Source of the DNA: Paguma larvata
Lineage: Eukaryota; Chordata; Mammalia; Carnivora; Viverridae
Length of the DNA stretch: 64,000 bases
Assembly (NCBI GenBank): GCA_030068075.1
Contig: CM057844.1
Coordinates: 1,426,001-1,490,000, forward strand
Direction of reading: 5' to 3'
Shown here: positions 24,541-36,275 of the stretch, in pieces
Layout: every line of letters starts with the position of its first letter
Position numbering within the stretch: position 1 is the stretch's first letter
Made by a program: the position numbers and the translations under genes
The notes under the pieces: generated by a model
Databases searched by the model: none
Told to the model about the DNA's origin: nothing
Seen by the model: only the letters and a program-made list of their open reading frames with translations

Positions 24541-24585
24541 AAATTAATAAACCTAAAGTTTTATTTTCTCCCACCTATTAAGCCA
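24541..24585 (+). repeat. Second copy of the 45-bp repeat at 23718
   Basis: Begins aaattaataaacctaaagtt and ends agcca like 23718-23762. It lies 823 bp downstream of the first copy, with duplicated segment A in between. Confidence 0.75.
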
Positions 24586-25099
24586 TTCAAAGCTCCCTAC
24601 AGAAGGGAAAAGGGCAAAGTGCTAACACCAGCAGCAGGGAGTTCGCCAGCCATAGGGTCAGGACAGGAAGCCCTTGAAAGACTTAAAACTAGTTCTCCCC
24701 CTCAGATGCTCTCCTGCACCTGCCCAGGTGGGGTGGGATTGCACAGCCTTACAGCAATGGCAGAATTCAGCAACTGATTTATTGTCTCTGGGATTCTAGC
24801 TCCCTCAGCAGCAGCTTAACTGCCCTGAGCCTTGTGTGTGAAAGTGCATGGGTACACACATGGATGTGTGTACACACACATGTTTATCTTGTATAATAGA
24901 AAGAAGAGAAAAAAAATTTTAGGGTTGACGCAACCATAGCATGAGCTAGATACAAAAACATTTTACTTTATTTTATTTCACTTTTATATATTCGTACATT
25001 TATACACTATGGAGGAAAAGGAAAAATCTTTATATAATATTCAATCAATGTCTATTATTAATAGTTGAATAGTTTGCCAATCTCGTGGGTAAAGTATTG
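24586..25099. other. Unassigned non-coding sequence
   Basis: Contains a CA/TG-rich stretch at 24830-24885. The right end may already be degraded L1. Confidence 0.4.
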
Positions 25100-26815
25100 T
25101 CAGTTTCATTACCACATCCCAGATTTTGTTTTTTTCATTTACTGGCCATTTGAATTTCTTTTTCTGGGAATTACTGGGTCTCATACTGTATAATCTTTTT
25201 TCTATCCATTTATGTTGTTTTTCTTGAATGTCATAGTATTTGTTTTCTATAATAAATACACTATCCCTTTGCCAGTTACTTTTGTTAACTATACTCTTTC
25301 TCAGACTATTTTTGTTTTTAATTTTGTTTTTTCGTTTTTATTTTCTCCTTTAGAACATTTTTATTTTTTTGAAGTCGAATTTGGCCATCTTGTAATTTTC
25401 TTGCTTCTAGATTTTATGTGTTGCTTAGAGAGATTTCCTCCATCTCAACTGCATGCACACATTCTACTAAAGCTTCGTTTATTCCTCTCTACCCCCACAT
25501 CTTACAAATGTCTGTATGTGTGTGTATGTGTGCAACTGTCTAAACAAATATTTTGTTGTATTTGGCCAATTAATCTCTCCAGAATTTATGTTTTTTCTTG
25601 TAAAATGAGGTAGAAATATTATTTTTTCAAAGTTGTATTAGTTTTCAATTGCTGTTGTAACAAATTATCAAACAGTTGTGGCTTAAATCAGCACAGTTAT
25701 TATATTACAGTTCTATAAACCGGAGGTCCAACAGTGGTCTCATTGAGTCAAAATCAAGACACTGGCAGGGCAGTATCCTGGAGCAGCCTGGAGGCTCCAG
25801 GGGAGGATATATTCCCTTGCCTTTCTCAGTCTGTAGAGGAACCAGCATTTCTTCCATCTCACAACCCCTTCCTTTATTCGCAAAGCCAGCAGCATCTCAT
25901 CTCCCTGACCCTTCTTCAAGGGTCACTGACTATAGCCAGGGAAGCTTAGGTTTTAAAGGCTCATGTGATTCATTTGAGCCCACAAGGATAGTCCAGGATA
26001 ATCTCCTTATTTCAAGGTCTATAACCTTAATCACATGTGTGAGGTTCCTTCTGCCATGTAAGTTAATAGAGTCTAGGGAATAGGATGGGGGAGGGGAGGG
26101 CGGAGGGATAGAATGGAGCCTATTATGCTGCTTACCACAAATGGGAGAGGATTTTCCAAAATATCATGTATGGAATCCATCTTTCCCCCACTGAATCAAA
26201 TATCACGGTATATTATATATGGATCTGTTCCTGCACTATCTATTTCTCTAATTCATCTATTTGTTTGACTCTATGTCAGTACCACATAGATTTAATTACT
26301 ATAACTTTATACCCTGCTTCATAACTGGTATCTCAATATTAATATGATAAAAATCTTATATTTTATATTATCTTTATGTATTAATATACAGATACCTTAC
26401 CAAGGTTCATTTAAAATTATCATAAGATTTTGATAAGGATTATTAGAGTTTACTGATTAAGAGTATTCATATTTTTATAGTACTGGAATTTCCTTTATAG
26501 GGACATGGAATATTCTACATGTATTCCTCTTTTTCATGTTGCTCTATAAAGTTATATGTAGATATGTGTGGATATGGATTTTTATAGCCAACAGTGGTTG
26601 CATTTCTTAATTTGTCTATTCCTAGGTATTTTGTCATGTTTTCACTCTTTTGAATGCAATCTCTTTTTTTTTCCTGATCATTTCCAGCAAACAGAGCAGT
26701 TGGGTTTTTTATGCTGAGCTGTTGTCAAGCTGCCTTGCTCAACCCCTGTATTAGTTCCACCACTTGGTCAGTTGATTCTATTGGAGTTTTTAAGTAGACA
26801 AATATTTGGAGTTTG
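25100..26815 (-). mobile_element. Old L1 (L1M-type), split by an LTR
   Basis: Antisense L1 ORF2 text runs in the expected order on both sides of the LTR at 25636-26140. On the left are the 'tatccctttgccagttactt' and 'atcttgtaattttcttgctt' regions. On the right are 'ctttcccccactgaatc', 'ggatctgttcctgcactatc', 'gtcagtaccacatagattta', 'ttgtctattcctaggtattt' and 'ccagcaaacagagcagtt'. The two halves belong to one degraded element. Confidence 0.75.
25636..26140 (-). mobile_element. MLT1-type (MaLR) LTR, inserted in L1
   Basis: 'attagttttcaattgctgtt' followed by 'gtaacaaattatcaaacagt', 'gaggctccaggggagg', 'gatagtccaggataatctcc' and 'tctgccatgtaagtta' is the reverse complement of an MLT1 LTR, roughly full length. 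It interrupts the L1 described for 25100-26815, so it is the younger of the two. Confidence 0.8.
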
Positions 26816-27896
26816 AATTTCAGAAGCAGAAATTAAGGTTGTTAATCATTTCCTTTCCATTAAACAGTTTTGCCTTAGGGCTTTTTCAGAGTAAGGGAAA
26901 AAGGCAGAGTTAAAGAATTCCTCTAAAAGAATGTGAATTCACTGCATTCCAACTTATTCAGGAAAACAAAAGAATTGGAATAAAGAAAACAATTTCTGTA
27001 AGTTCCAGCAGGGCAGACATTCCTGTCCTCTGGGATCTCAAGGTGGGTGGTCTGCTCTGGGAAATTACCCCTTTGAGTTTTTCAGTGCTCCTGTTAGAAG
27101 CCTAGAATATCTAGCAGCTTGGGATTCAACTCCCAAGCTGGGCTTGGGTCTGGGCTCTCCTGTTTTATTTTTTCTATACATCATAGTTCTTTCCTCACTC
27201 ACCCTGGGTATAGTTAGAAGACACATGTATGATATTGCTGTACTGTATACTGTCATGTAATATCAAGAATCCGTGTATCCTGAGCTCCTTGCTATTTTCA
27301 CACCTGGTGGCCTCCCTATATCTCAGCACTATGTAAACTACTACTATTCAGTGGCTCTCTAGCTGGAGATCAGAACTGTTTGTCACCTATGCTTTCAGCA
27401 AATCTGCAAAGAGGAAAAGTCAGCCAGTGCTTGAGAGGAAGGAGTAAGATTTCTTAGGAGGTAAATGGACATAAGGTGAGAACTCTGTGTTCTCAGACTG
27501 AGACTCTCTACTGATTGTGGAAAATACACGGTTTCTTTTCTTTCTTTCTCTTCTTTCTAGAAGAATGCTTCCTTGTGGTGTTTGTGTGACTCTGTTAATT
27601 ATTGTCCATTCCGCTCTTACACACATAGCTATGTATGCACAAGTATATAACTTATTAGCAATAACTGTCTTAAAATTTCTCATCCTCTTTCTTGTTCTCT
27701 GTTCTTTTTTTTCATATCAGCCTCTTCTTGTTTTATGGGTGCAATGTCTTTATTGTTCTGACTACTGATTGTCAATGAGAAGTGCTTTTAGGTTGATTTG
27801 CTCCTTATATTTAACATAGTTTCAGTGGGTTCACTTGATTAAGCTTGATTCCTCTCTTTGAGCAATGAGGTCTTATGTTTCATACCTTCTCTTGTG
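26816..27896. other. Unassigned non-coding sequence
   Basis: No assignable feature. ORFs of 83-87 codons at 27420-27768 overlap on opposite strands and are not recognised. Confidence 0.4.
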
Positions 27897-28022
27897 AATA
27901 ATATACATATGTATATATATATATGTTCATATGTACGTATAACTGTTTGATATATGCTATTATATAGGTATATAACATATTTATAACTATAGATATATAA
28001 GTATATTATACTTCTCTACCAT
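27897..28022. repeat. (TA)-rich low-complexity tract
   Basis: Irregular TATA/ATAT alternation with a regular (TA)n core near 27911-27924. Confidence 0.85.
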
Positions 28023-28439
28023 ACCTAATTTTACTAGTTGGTTCATTTAAATATTAGTTCCTAAATTTTTTATGCCCCTCTTCTTTCTTAGGCAGCTTCC
28101 TTTGAGGTAATGAAATTATTAGTATTTCATTTTTGTTGTCCTCCATAATTTTATTTTTTAATGGTTCTAGGAATTTCAGTATGCATTTTAATTAGCTACA
28201 GTCTGCATTAAATTAATGCTGTATCACTTCATATAAAATGTTCAAATATTGCAGCAGGATAATTCCATTTACCCCACATAATTCATATTCATATTATATA
28301 TTTTTATAAATATGTTATAGCCCTCGGAATCATGTTAATTGTATATTCTGTAAACATTTAAGTATCTTTTAAGAAAATTATAAGAAGAAAAATACATAAT
28401 CTTTTATACTTAATAATTTCTTTAATATTTCCAATGCTT

Positions 28440-29690
28440 TCATGTCTTTCTTTGGATTCATTTATCCATCTGGTATTATTTCCCTTCAGCCTGAAGAATG
28501 TCATTACCATTTGCTACTGTAAAGGTCTGTTGGTGACAACTTCTCTTAGATTTTATTTATCTTCATATGTTTCCATTTCACTCTCATATTTAAAGATATT
28601 TTCACTGTATATAGCCTATGGATTGATACATATTTTTTTCCAACACCTTAAGGCTCTCTTCCCACTGTCTTTTGATGCATTGCTTAAGAGAGGAAGTCAC
28701 CATCATTTCTTTCACGGTTCTCCATAGATAATGAATCATTTTCCTCTCGATACTTCTAAAATATATCGAGGTCTGAGGGTTTTCCTTGTATTTATTCTCA
28801 TGGGGGTTTGCTGAGATTCCTTCATCTAGAAGTTGATATTTTTCTCCACCGTTGAGAAGATTTTGATCATTATTTCTTCAAATATTTTTCTACCTCTTCT
28901 CATTAGTCTCTTTTTCTAGAATTCCAATTAATGTAATGATACTATGCCCCAGATCATTTATGCTCTGCGTAAATATTTTTCAAACATTCTTTCTCTGTAT
29001 TCTTCAGAATGCATAATTTCTATCTATCTATGATTAAGGTCACTGACTCTTTTCTTCTTCAGTCTATAATACGCTTAGGTAACCTAAGGAAATTTATGGT
29101 TTATATATTATAATGATCAGTTCTAGAATTTCCATTTTGTTCTTTATTTTACAATGTCCATTTCTGCTGACATTCTGTGTCTGTTCAATCATGACTTTTC
29201 CTTGAAGTCTTGGAATGCATTTATAAGCACTACTTAAATGCTTTTGTTTATGTTTGTTTGTTTGTTTTTTTAGTTTATATTTTAGAGAGAGAGGATATGT
29301 GAGTAGGGGAGAGGGACAGAGGGAGAGAGAAAGAGAATCTTAAGCAGGCTCCATGCTTAGTGTGGAGCCCAATGTGGGACTCAATCTCACGACCCTGGGA
29401 TCGTAATCTGAGTCAAAATCAGGAGTCAGCTGCTCAGCTGAGCCACCCAGGTGCCCCTTAAGTGATTTTAATGCTAATTCTTACATCTGGGCCAGCTTTA
29501 AGTGTGTTTCTACTGATTTTTCCCCTAAATTATAGATCATAATTTCCTGCTTTTTTGTGTGTCTTATAATTTAATTGTATGCTAAATATTGTGAATTTTA
29601 CATTATAGGGAATCTGGAATATATTCTTTTTGAAAGATATTAGGTTTTGTGTGACAAGGAGTTAAATTGCTGGCAGGTCCTCTGGTCGAA
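28440..29690 (-). mobile_element. Old L1/HAL1-type fragment (ORF1 region), minus strand
   Basis: Antisense ORF1-region text: 'aaaggtctgttggtgacaac', 'aaagatattttcactgtata', 'cccactgtcttttgatgcat', 'cattatttcttcaaatattt', 'ctagaatttccattttgttc', and after the SINE 'tatgctaaatattgtgaatt'. This order fits HAL1 or an old L1 ORF1/5' region. It is fully degraded. Confidence 0.65.
29246..29456 (-). mobile_element. CAN SINE, minus strand, inserted in old L1
   Basis: T-rich end, GA-rich stretch, 'aagcaggctccatgcttagt', 'ctcaatctcacgaccctggg' and 'gagccacccaggtgcccc'. Diverged 13-bp flanking repeats (cttaaatgctttt at 29233, cttaagtgatttt at 29457) mark the insertion into the L1/HAL1 fragment. Confidence 0.9.
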
Positions 29691-29706
29691 CCTACTGTCA
29701 AGCTTT

Positions 29707-29732
29707 GTTTTATTTTATTTTATTTTATTTTA
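29707..29732. repeat. (TTTTA)n microsatellite
   Basis: About five ttta/ttttA units in tandem. Confidence 0.85.
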
Positions 29733-29760
29733 GACTCTATTTGTTTCAGTATTTTCATCA

Positions 29761-30527
29761 GTCGTTTCCTGAAACAAATCAAGTGACATTACTTTTCAGT
29801 ATGTTTTAGCCATGGAAATACATACTTCTATAATATTAAAAAACCCAAGAAAATGTTAAAGTTAATTCTATCTAAGGATTAAACCATTTAATGTATCATT
29901 TTCTCTTACTTAACATGCTACATGTCTTGTGTGAACACTTGATGGCTTTCAGAGAAAATAGCTTTCTTTAAAATACTAAGATATATTTGTTTTTAGGTTA
30001 TTTAACAAAATCCCAATGAACTCAATGCCTGACAAACCATACGAGATTAATTAATATTTTGAAATGAAATGTCAATATGCTTGCCTTAAAGTCATCAAAT
30101 AAAGTGCTATACACATCACCATATTCATTTTACACTTTGTTTATGAAAATGGAAAATCTGTATTTGAAATAAGATAGACACCTCGATACCTACATTTATA
30201 ACAAATATTTATTCTATACAACATTGTGCATCCCTCTATATGATGGTTTCCTGGGATCTAGAAAGCCCTCCATCTGGAAATTTGGTGTAGTTGAAAAGCA
30301 CTAGAGTTCAAGGGGTAGAAACCTGCTTCCAGGCCTGGTTCTGCTGCAGCAGAAAGTCAAACTGCCCTATGACTTGGCTTCATGTGCATGCATGTGTGTA
30401 GGGTCAAATATGAGTAAGATCAAATATGATGGCAAATATAGTAAGGTCTTTGAAGTTTCAAAATTGATTAAATGCAATTTATTAGTTTACACCTCAGAAT
30501 TATCCCTTCAACAAAACACTTCAGATA
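29761..30527. other. Unassigned AT-rich sequence
   Basis: No assignable feature. Confidence 0.45.
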
Positions 30528-30543
30528 AGCCAATATGGGGATT

Positions 30544-30720
30544 GGGGTGCCTGGGTGGCTCATTTGATTAAGCGTCTGACTTTGGCTCAGGTCATGATCT
30601 CATGGTTCGTGGGGCTCTGTGCTGACATCTCGGTGCTTCAGATTCTGTGTCTCTCTCTCTCTCTGCCCCTCCTCAGCTCACACTGTCTCTCTTTCTCTCA
30701 ATAATAAATAAACATTAAAT
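30544..30720 (+). mobile_element. CAN SINE with internal deletions
   Basis: Intact head 'ggggtgcctgggtggctcat' and tail with AATAAA. The B-box region has been shortened ('ggttcgtggggctctgtg'), and the body lacks the usual 'cagagcctggagcctg' block. A diverged 16-bp flanking repeat (30528-30543 and 30721-30736, about three mismatches) supports the boundaries. Confidence 0.88.
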
Positions 30721-30736
30721 AGACAATATGAAGATT

Positions 30737-31899
30737 TAAGTGACCAAATATCTCTAGACTCCCACATGCTTTATTCAGAGTGACCTATGTCCTAGTTTGC
30801 CTGAGACAGTACAAGTTTACATCTGCTATTGGCACATTACTGAAAGCACCCCGTTCAGCTGCAGTGTTCTGGTTGGGGCTGTTATGAGAGATCTCCATAC
30901 TTCCTGCTAAGTGCTCCCAATGGTGCAGTGATAAGTCTCAGTACAAAGGACAGGAATGATTTTGGTTCAAGAATGTACAATTTCTTGAATAATTTTTATG
31001 CATAAAAATATTTCACATTTCTTAATACAGAATTTAGACAAGCTCGAAAGACCTGGTTTTTTGCATGCTTATTAATTGAACTCTAGAATATAAAGGGCAA
31101 CAACAGCTCAGAATTTAGCATGCATATGATCAAATTCACTATAAAGGGAAAACATATGACCTTGAAAATTAGGATGACTTGAGTTACTGTTGACTTGACA
31201 CTGTTATCTGTTCTTTGAAGTCCATTAAACTATTACATATTGTGAAGAAAGAGAGCAAGGCATTCTCTAAAGAAGGAATGAAGGGCAGGAAGAATTGGAA
31301 GCTTTCTCTATAAAACACAGGACAAAGAATCCCGTTAAGCAAAAGTAGCCCCAGGCAAATAGTGATACATATGGTATATTTGTTTATACCTACTGTCATG
31401 TCTGGGAATGGCAACATTAAAAGGTAAAGCGACACAAACAGAAAGCAGAAAATGGCCCCTGAGAATGTGACCAATGTGCCCAAAGAAGTGATGTCTAACA
31501 CCACTCAGAAGCACACTCTACCTCATGTGAAAGGGAATCTTGATGCTCACAAATACCATGAACCGAAAATGAATCACTCTTCCATAAAGAATATTACAAA
31601 ATGTAGTTACTGAGTGGCATAGAATTTGTACTATATAACACAGCCACACCATAAATGAAGAGATTGCATTAATTATGTCTCCACCTTCTAATTTCTAGAG
31701 AGGCCAACACCACATTTAGCACTCCTTTTGCCATCATAAGTAGTAGTTGGCATGACAAAAAGGACAACTATTTATTGTAAATATTTTCATCATAGGATTA
31801 AAAACTGTTAGGTCAGAAAAACTTCTAAGAAAATTTCTTCACCTGCCCCAAGATAGCAGTTAAAACTAAAAGAAGCTGACAAAAATAAAGACCATTCAA
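30737..31899. other. Unassigned non-coding sequence
   Basis: No assignable feature. A 106-codon minus-strand ORF at 31184-31504 translates to a hydrophobic string without recognisable homology. Confidence 0.45.
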
Positions 31900-32063
31900 T
31901 CTGAGATCCAATTCTCCAATTCACTCATGATACAGCTTTGAGGAAATCATATAATAGTTCTGAGCCTCACTTTTCAACGTATTTAAAAGGAATAATATCA
32001 TTTAAACACAACACATGCCTGGAATATAGGAGATATTCAATAAAAATTTGCTGAAATAAATAT
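31900..32063 (+). repeat. MIR SINE relic
   Basis: 'ttctgagcctcacttttcaa', 'ggaataatatcatttaaac' and 'catgcctggaatataggaga' with a 'attcaataaaaatttgctga' tail is the 3' half of MIR. Confidence 0.7.
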
Positions 32064-32379
32064 TGGTTTGGACATAGTCACTGCTGTGTAAACTCCACAT
32101 GTTTCTTTTTTCTGGACACAGAGGGAGGCTTTGCTTCCCTGCTCTGTCAATTGACCTGGGTGATGTTACTGACTTCTGGCCAATGGAATGTGAGCAGAAG
32201 CCATGTGAGCCCTTCCAGAACCAATCCATGAAAATATATCTAGTGTAATCCTTTAGTCTTTACCTTCTGTGGCGTTCTCGGAAGCCACGTGTTTTGACAA
32301 GCTACAAGATGGAGGTAGACTACCCAACCTGTGTTAGGCTATGACAATGGCTAAACCTTTGAAATATTGGAGTTCATTT

Positions 32380-32500
32380 GTTATTGCAATAATGCTTGCC
32401 TATCCTGCCCAATATAACTATCTTATAAGTTGTTCTGAGAATTAAAAGAAACAACGCATTTGAAAGCCATTTGGAAACTACTCAGCATTATTAAAAGACA
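32380..32500 (+). repeat. Possible MIR SINE relic
   Basis: 'cttataagttgttctgagaa' followed by 'ttaaaagaaacaacgcattt' matches the MIR 'gttgtgaggattaaatga' region. Upstream sequence (32064-32379) may be another old LTR that I cannot name. Confidence 0.55.
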
Positions 32501-33210
32501 AAATGGTTACATCAGCATATTTATATTAATTTATATTCACTTAGAGGACATTCTTTCTGATTTGGAAGAGCTAACCTACCATAACATGTAAGAGATGGCC
32601 CATGGGAACTTTTCATTGAGAACACAATGAATTTAAAAGTTGATTTACATTTCGTGCAAGAGCTGTCTCTGTGGGAGTCCTTGCAAATTCTAACCTCATC
32701 TGACTTAAGGCCAATCCTGACTAATGAGAGCAGATCTTTGGTTTAAAGATGAAGGGGCTCTTCCCTGGATCCCCATTGTAAACAAGACCTGTACTTGGCA
32801 TGGGCCACCTGCCTTGAAATCTAGGGATCCTGAATGAACTATTAATGTAGGTCATTTACATTATTTCAAATTTTGGATACAAAATGAATGAGTTCATTAA
32901 TATTTACCATATTAATCCATGGTTGCATAATTAAAATTTGTATGACATATGACCTCATAGTACTGTAACAGCATAACAATGAGCAGGTGGGAGAAAGCAA
33001 TCTGAAGTTGAGGGGAAAGAGGGTGTAGTCCTAACACATCAACATTATTGGAGTCTAAATACTGAGCAGTGTCTTTAGAGGAGATTTGTGACAACCTCAT
33101 GTGTGCCAGGTTCAGCCCTGGAGGGAGCTTCAGGCCTCCAGCTAGGGATGCATTTCCTAGAGAGTATTGCCAGTTAGTTACTCTGGGATAAGCCTGTACA
33201 CCTCCATCAG
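32501..33210. other. Unassigned non-coding sequence
   Basis: No assignable feature. Confidence 0.45.
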
Positions 33211-33240
33211 TGGCGGTGGAGGTGGAGGTGGAGGGAGGTG
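33211..33240. repeat. (GGTGGA)n short tandem repeat
   Basis: 'tggcggtggaggtggaggtg' continues into 'gagggaggtg': about four imperfect GGTGGA units, guanine-rich on the plus strand. Confidence 0.85.
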
Positions 33241-33943
33241 TCCCCAAGCAGTGATTACAGTTCTAATGCTGGAGAAAAACTCAGTGAGGTGGTAAAGAGT
33301 TGTTTATCAACCCTCGGGTCTGCTGGAAGCCCTCCTTCTTCTACCCACCTACCTGCTCAGGTTCAAAGGAGAATGGCCTTGCAAACAGATGGTTATGAGA
33401 TTCTGCAGTTCCATATGTCTTTATTGTAAAAAGAGGTTTGCTTGATTTGATATGATTCTGAATTTATATGAGAAATCCTACCTTTTCCAAATCTGAGAAT
33501 GTGTTTATGATACACAGGAGGTGCTTAGTATATAAACGTCTTTCTCCCTCTTTCTCTTTCCTGTAGCCCTTCCCCCATCCCTCATCCACCATCCCATGTG
33601 GGTGGTGGGGGGGAACTTGCCCATAGGCCAGATGTTTCCTAAAAATGACAGTAGAAACTAATTCTAACAATGGAATTGTCTCACCCAAAGGGATTACTAA
33701 TGACAATCACATCTTGAGCCTGATTTCTAATTCTGATTATGATCCTGACAGGATCTCTTAAGCACTACAGAGCAGGGTCTTGTGTATTCTGTCTCACTGG
33801 TGTCCTCCAGCCCCTAAACAATAACAAGAGCACAGCAGGTGCACTTGCAATGGATGCATTGGTCACTCTGTTGGGGAGGGCTAATATCGTTATTTTTATT
33901 TTTCATTTTCCAAAAGGAAGAATAAGAAAGGAAGGGAGGGAGG

Positions 33944-34168
33944 GGTGCCTGGGTGACTCAATCAGTTAAGCATCTGACTTCCACTCAGGTCATGATCTCA
34001 TTGTTCCTGGGTTCGAGCCTCACATCAGGCTCTGTGCTGACAGCTCAGAGCCTGTAGCCTGCTTTAGATTCTGTATCTCCCTCTCTCTCTCTATCCCTCC
34101 CCCACTCATGCTCTGTCTCTGTCTGTCTCTCTCTCTCTCAAAAATAAACATTAAAAAATAAAAAAAAG
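33944..34168 (+). mobile_element. CAN SINE with 21-bp target duplication
   Basis: Head 'gtgcctgggtgactcaatca', B box 'gggttcgagcctc', 'cagctcagagcctgtagcct' body, CT-rich stretch and an A-rich end. A perfect 21-bp purine-rich duplication starting taagaaaggaagg flanks it at 33923-33943 and 34169-34189. Confidence 0.93.
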
Positions 34169-34232
34169 TAAGAAAGGAAGGGAGGGAGGCAAGGAAGAAG
34201 GGAAGGAGGGAGGAGAGAAGAAAGAAAGGAAA
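34169..34232. repeat. Polypurine tract on the plus strand
   Basis: Apart from the T at 34169 and one C at 34190, 64 bases are purines (GGAA/GGGA units). The tract begins with the SINE's target duplication, so the SINE landed in, or helped seed, a purine tract. Confidence 0.9.
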
Positions 34233-34235
34233 CAA

Positions 34236-35641
34236 CTATTCCAAAAGAAGGAAAATATATTTTCAATTTACATCATGCTTTCATTCACTTTTACTGATAC
34301 TTAGAGCTCCAGCTACTTTAAAACTTCATGTCAGAGATGAAATTTTTATTAATTTAATTCATATTTTAAAGTAGAAAAATAAAGGCCCAGAGGGCAGGCA
34401 GTGCCTCACAGAGTCTGTTATCAGAGGTCAAGCTCCTGCCTCCTGCCCAGTGCCGAAGGAGGGTCACCGCCATGGGCCACAAGCACAGAGAAGCAGACAG
34501 CTCTGCCAAGTCTCTTTAGGGTTAAAAAGAGTTCTCATTGCCCACCAGCCTCACATACATCACTACATACAACAAAAATGAGAATTTGACAGAGGTCATT
34601 CTGTGGGATTTCAGGCTTTGATTTTGGATCTAAAACACAGCTTTTTTTCCTAAGAAGGATGATTTACTAGCCAGGTTCCCTCTCTTGGTGGGGCTCTAAC
34701 AGGGATTATGGCTCCCATCCATTTCAGAGGACTCACTGGCAACCTTTCCGGCCAGTCCTCTATGGACAGAAGATGGGCATGGGCTGTCCACTTGACACCA
34801 GCTATTCTAATAAACACTGTCTGAGTCCCTGCAGAGGCTTTTAGTCAATAGGAAACCATATCTCCATTCCCGTTTGGGAATCCAGTTGCCAACAAGGTCA
34901 ATGGAGACCCTGGGGGTGGTTAAAAACATTCCTGCTCACAACTCAGATTCCTCACTTCTCCCCAGCTGACCACTTCCACTTTCCCACAGTTATTTCCTGC
35001 TAGGTTCTGTCCTGATTCAGTTCAATGAATGACCATGGAGCCAACATGCAGTTTTGAATTTGTGGTCCATTCCCTTTCCTGGGTCTGCATTCCGTTCTAC
35101 AATCAGTACCTGCCATTATCACCATATTGCTGCTCAGCATAGGACCACCACTGATGGGGACATTCCCTTTGTGTTGCTTGTAATGTCCAGAATATACTGC
35201 CATTTTTCTGGCTCCCTCTCCACAGTGTGGCTAGCTGTTGGAACAGAAGTCAAGTCTCAACTGGGAGGAGTTTGGCAATCCTTGGATGCCCCCTGTGATG
35301 TTCCCATCACTCATGCTCAGGTGTTATTTGCTAGCTGCTGGGAGCCCTTTGGAAGAAGAAGAGTGTGAGACTCCAAGAGGGCATGGGGGCCTGCTTGCAG
35401 TCTTCACTCCCCTCTGCTAACTCTGTCCCCACCCACCTTGTGGAGGAAAAGCCAGTGCAGCTATGTGGCAGGGCCTTCCCCTAGGCTACCCTGGAAGAGC
35501 CTTCCTGCCTCTTACTTAAGGTGGGAAGAGCCCAGGATGGGAATTTGCTGACTCATGGCCTGCAAAACCCAGGGATTCTGAGGTCAGCCGTCTTGTTGTT
35601 AGTGGCATTATCCAGATGTTATTAAACAGAATCAAAGGAAC
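34236..35641. other. Unassigned non-coding sequence
   Basis: No assignable feature in about 1.4 kb. ORFs of 60-104 codons near 35000-35420 are not recognised. Confidence 0.45.
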
Positions 35642-36270
35642 TGATGAGGTTTAGGGGTGATGGTGGGGTGGTTTGGAGCCAAAAAAGAATTCTTGAAGAC
35701 TCCTTTGGTGCAAAAAGGTGATTTTATTGAAGCACGGGGACAGGACCCTTGGGCAGAAAGGGCTGCACTGGGGTTGTGAAGAATGACTGGTTTTGTACTA
35801 CAGAGTTGGGGAAATAAAATCAAAAGGGAGGCCTTCAGAAGAACTTTAATATGGTAAAGAGGACTCCTAAGATTCCTGAGTCTTTGCTATTGTCAGGCTA
35901 AGGTTGTTTTCTCTTTAGTAAGGCATTAACATTAGGACAGTAGGAGGTTCCTGGAGAAAACTTGTATTCTGTATTTGTCTCAAGTATCTGTCAATGGGCT
36001 GTAGGTTATAAGAAAATTTAATTTTACCTGACATTTCCTACTTGCCTTTATTCCCCATATCATTATGGATGGGTGATGTTGGGCTTTCAGGAAACTAAGT
36101 CTATAGGTTTCTGGGGATTAGGCTATTGATAAGAATGCCTTTTTCTTGCAATTTACTAAACTGATGGAGACCCATGTTCTGTATGACTGTGATCTCTATC
36201 AGTTGGTCATTTGTTTTCTTTCCTTTCCTTTGTCCTTGGGCAGCCAGGAGTGCCTGAGGAATATCACACA
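35642..36270 (-). mobile_element. ERV LTR, left arm of an inverted pair
   Basis: On the minus strand it reads from TGTGTGATATTCCTCAGG (36270) to ...CCTAAACCTCATCA (35642). A polyadenylation signal lies in 'gtgcttcaataaaatcac' and the end is C-rich. It aligns along its length with 36562-37165 on the plus strand. The 64-codon open frame just inside it and a further ~35 bp shared beyond the start suggest that internal retroviral sequence is attached on the U3 side, as in a 3' LTR. It is an old endogenous retrovirus; the gammaretrovirus-like class is an inference from the LTR style. Confidence 0.8.
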
Positions 36271-36275
36271 ACCTA

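Noticed and set aside
25212..25613. 133-codon hydrophobic plus-strand ORF that looks like a membrane protein
   Set aside because: It is antisense, T-rich old L1 sequence. T-rich DNA always translates to Phe/Leu-rich strings.
30374..30571. Possible tRNA gene in the heads of the SINEs (A and B box present, for example at 13301-13385)
   Set aside because: The tRNA-Lys-like heads are part of the SINE. They lack a full cloverleaf, and the body, tail and target duplications mark them as retroposons.
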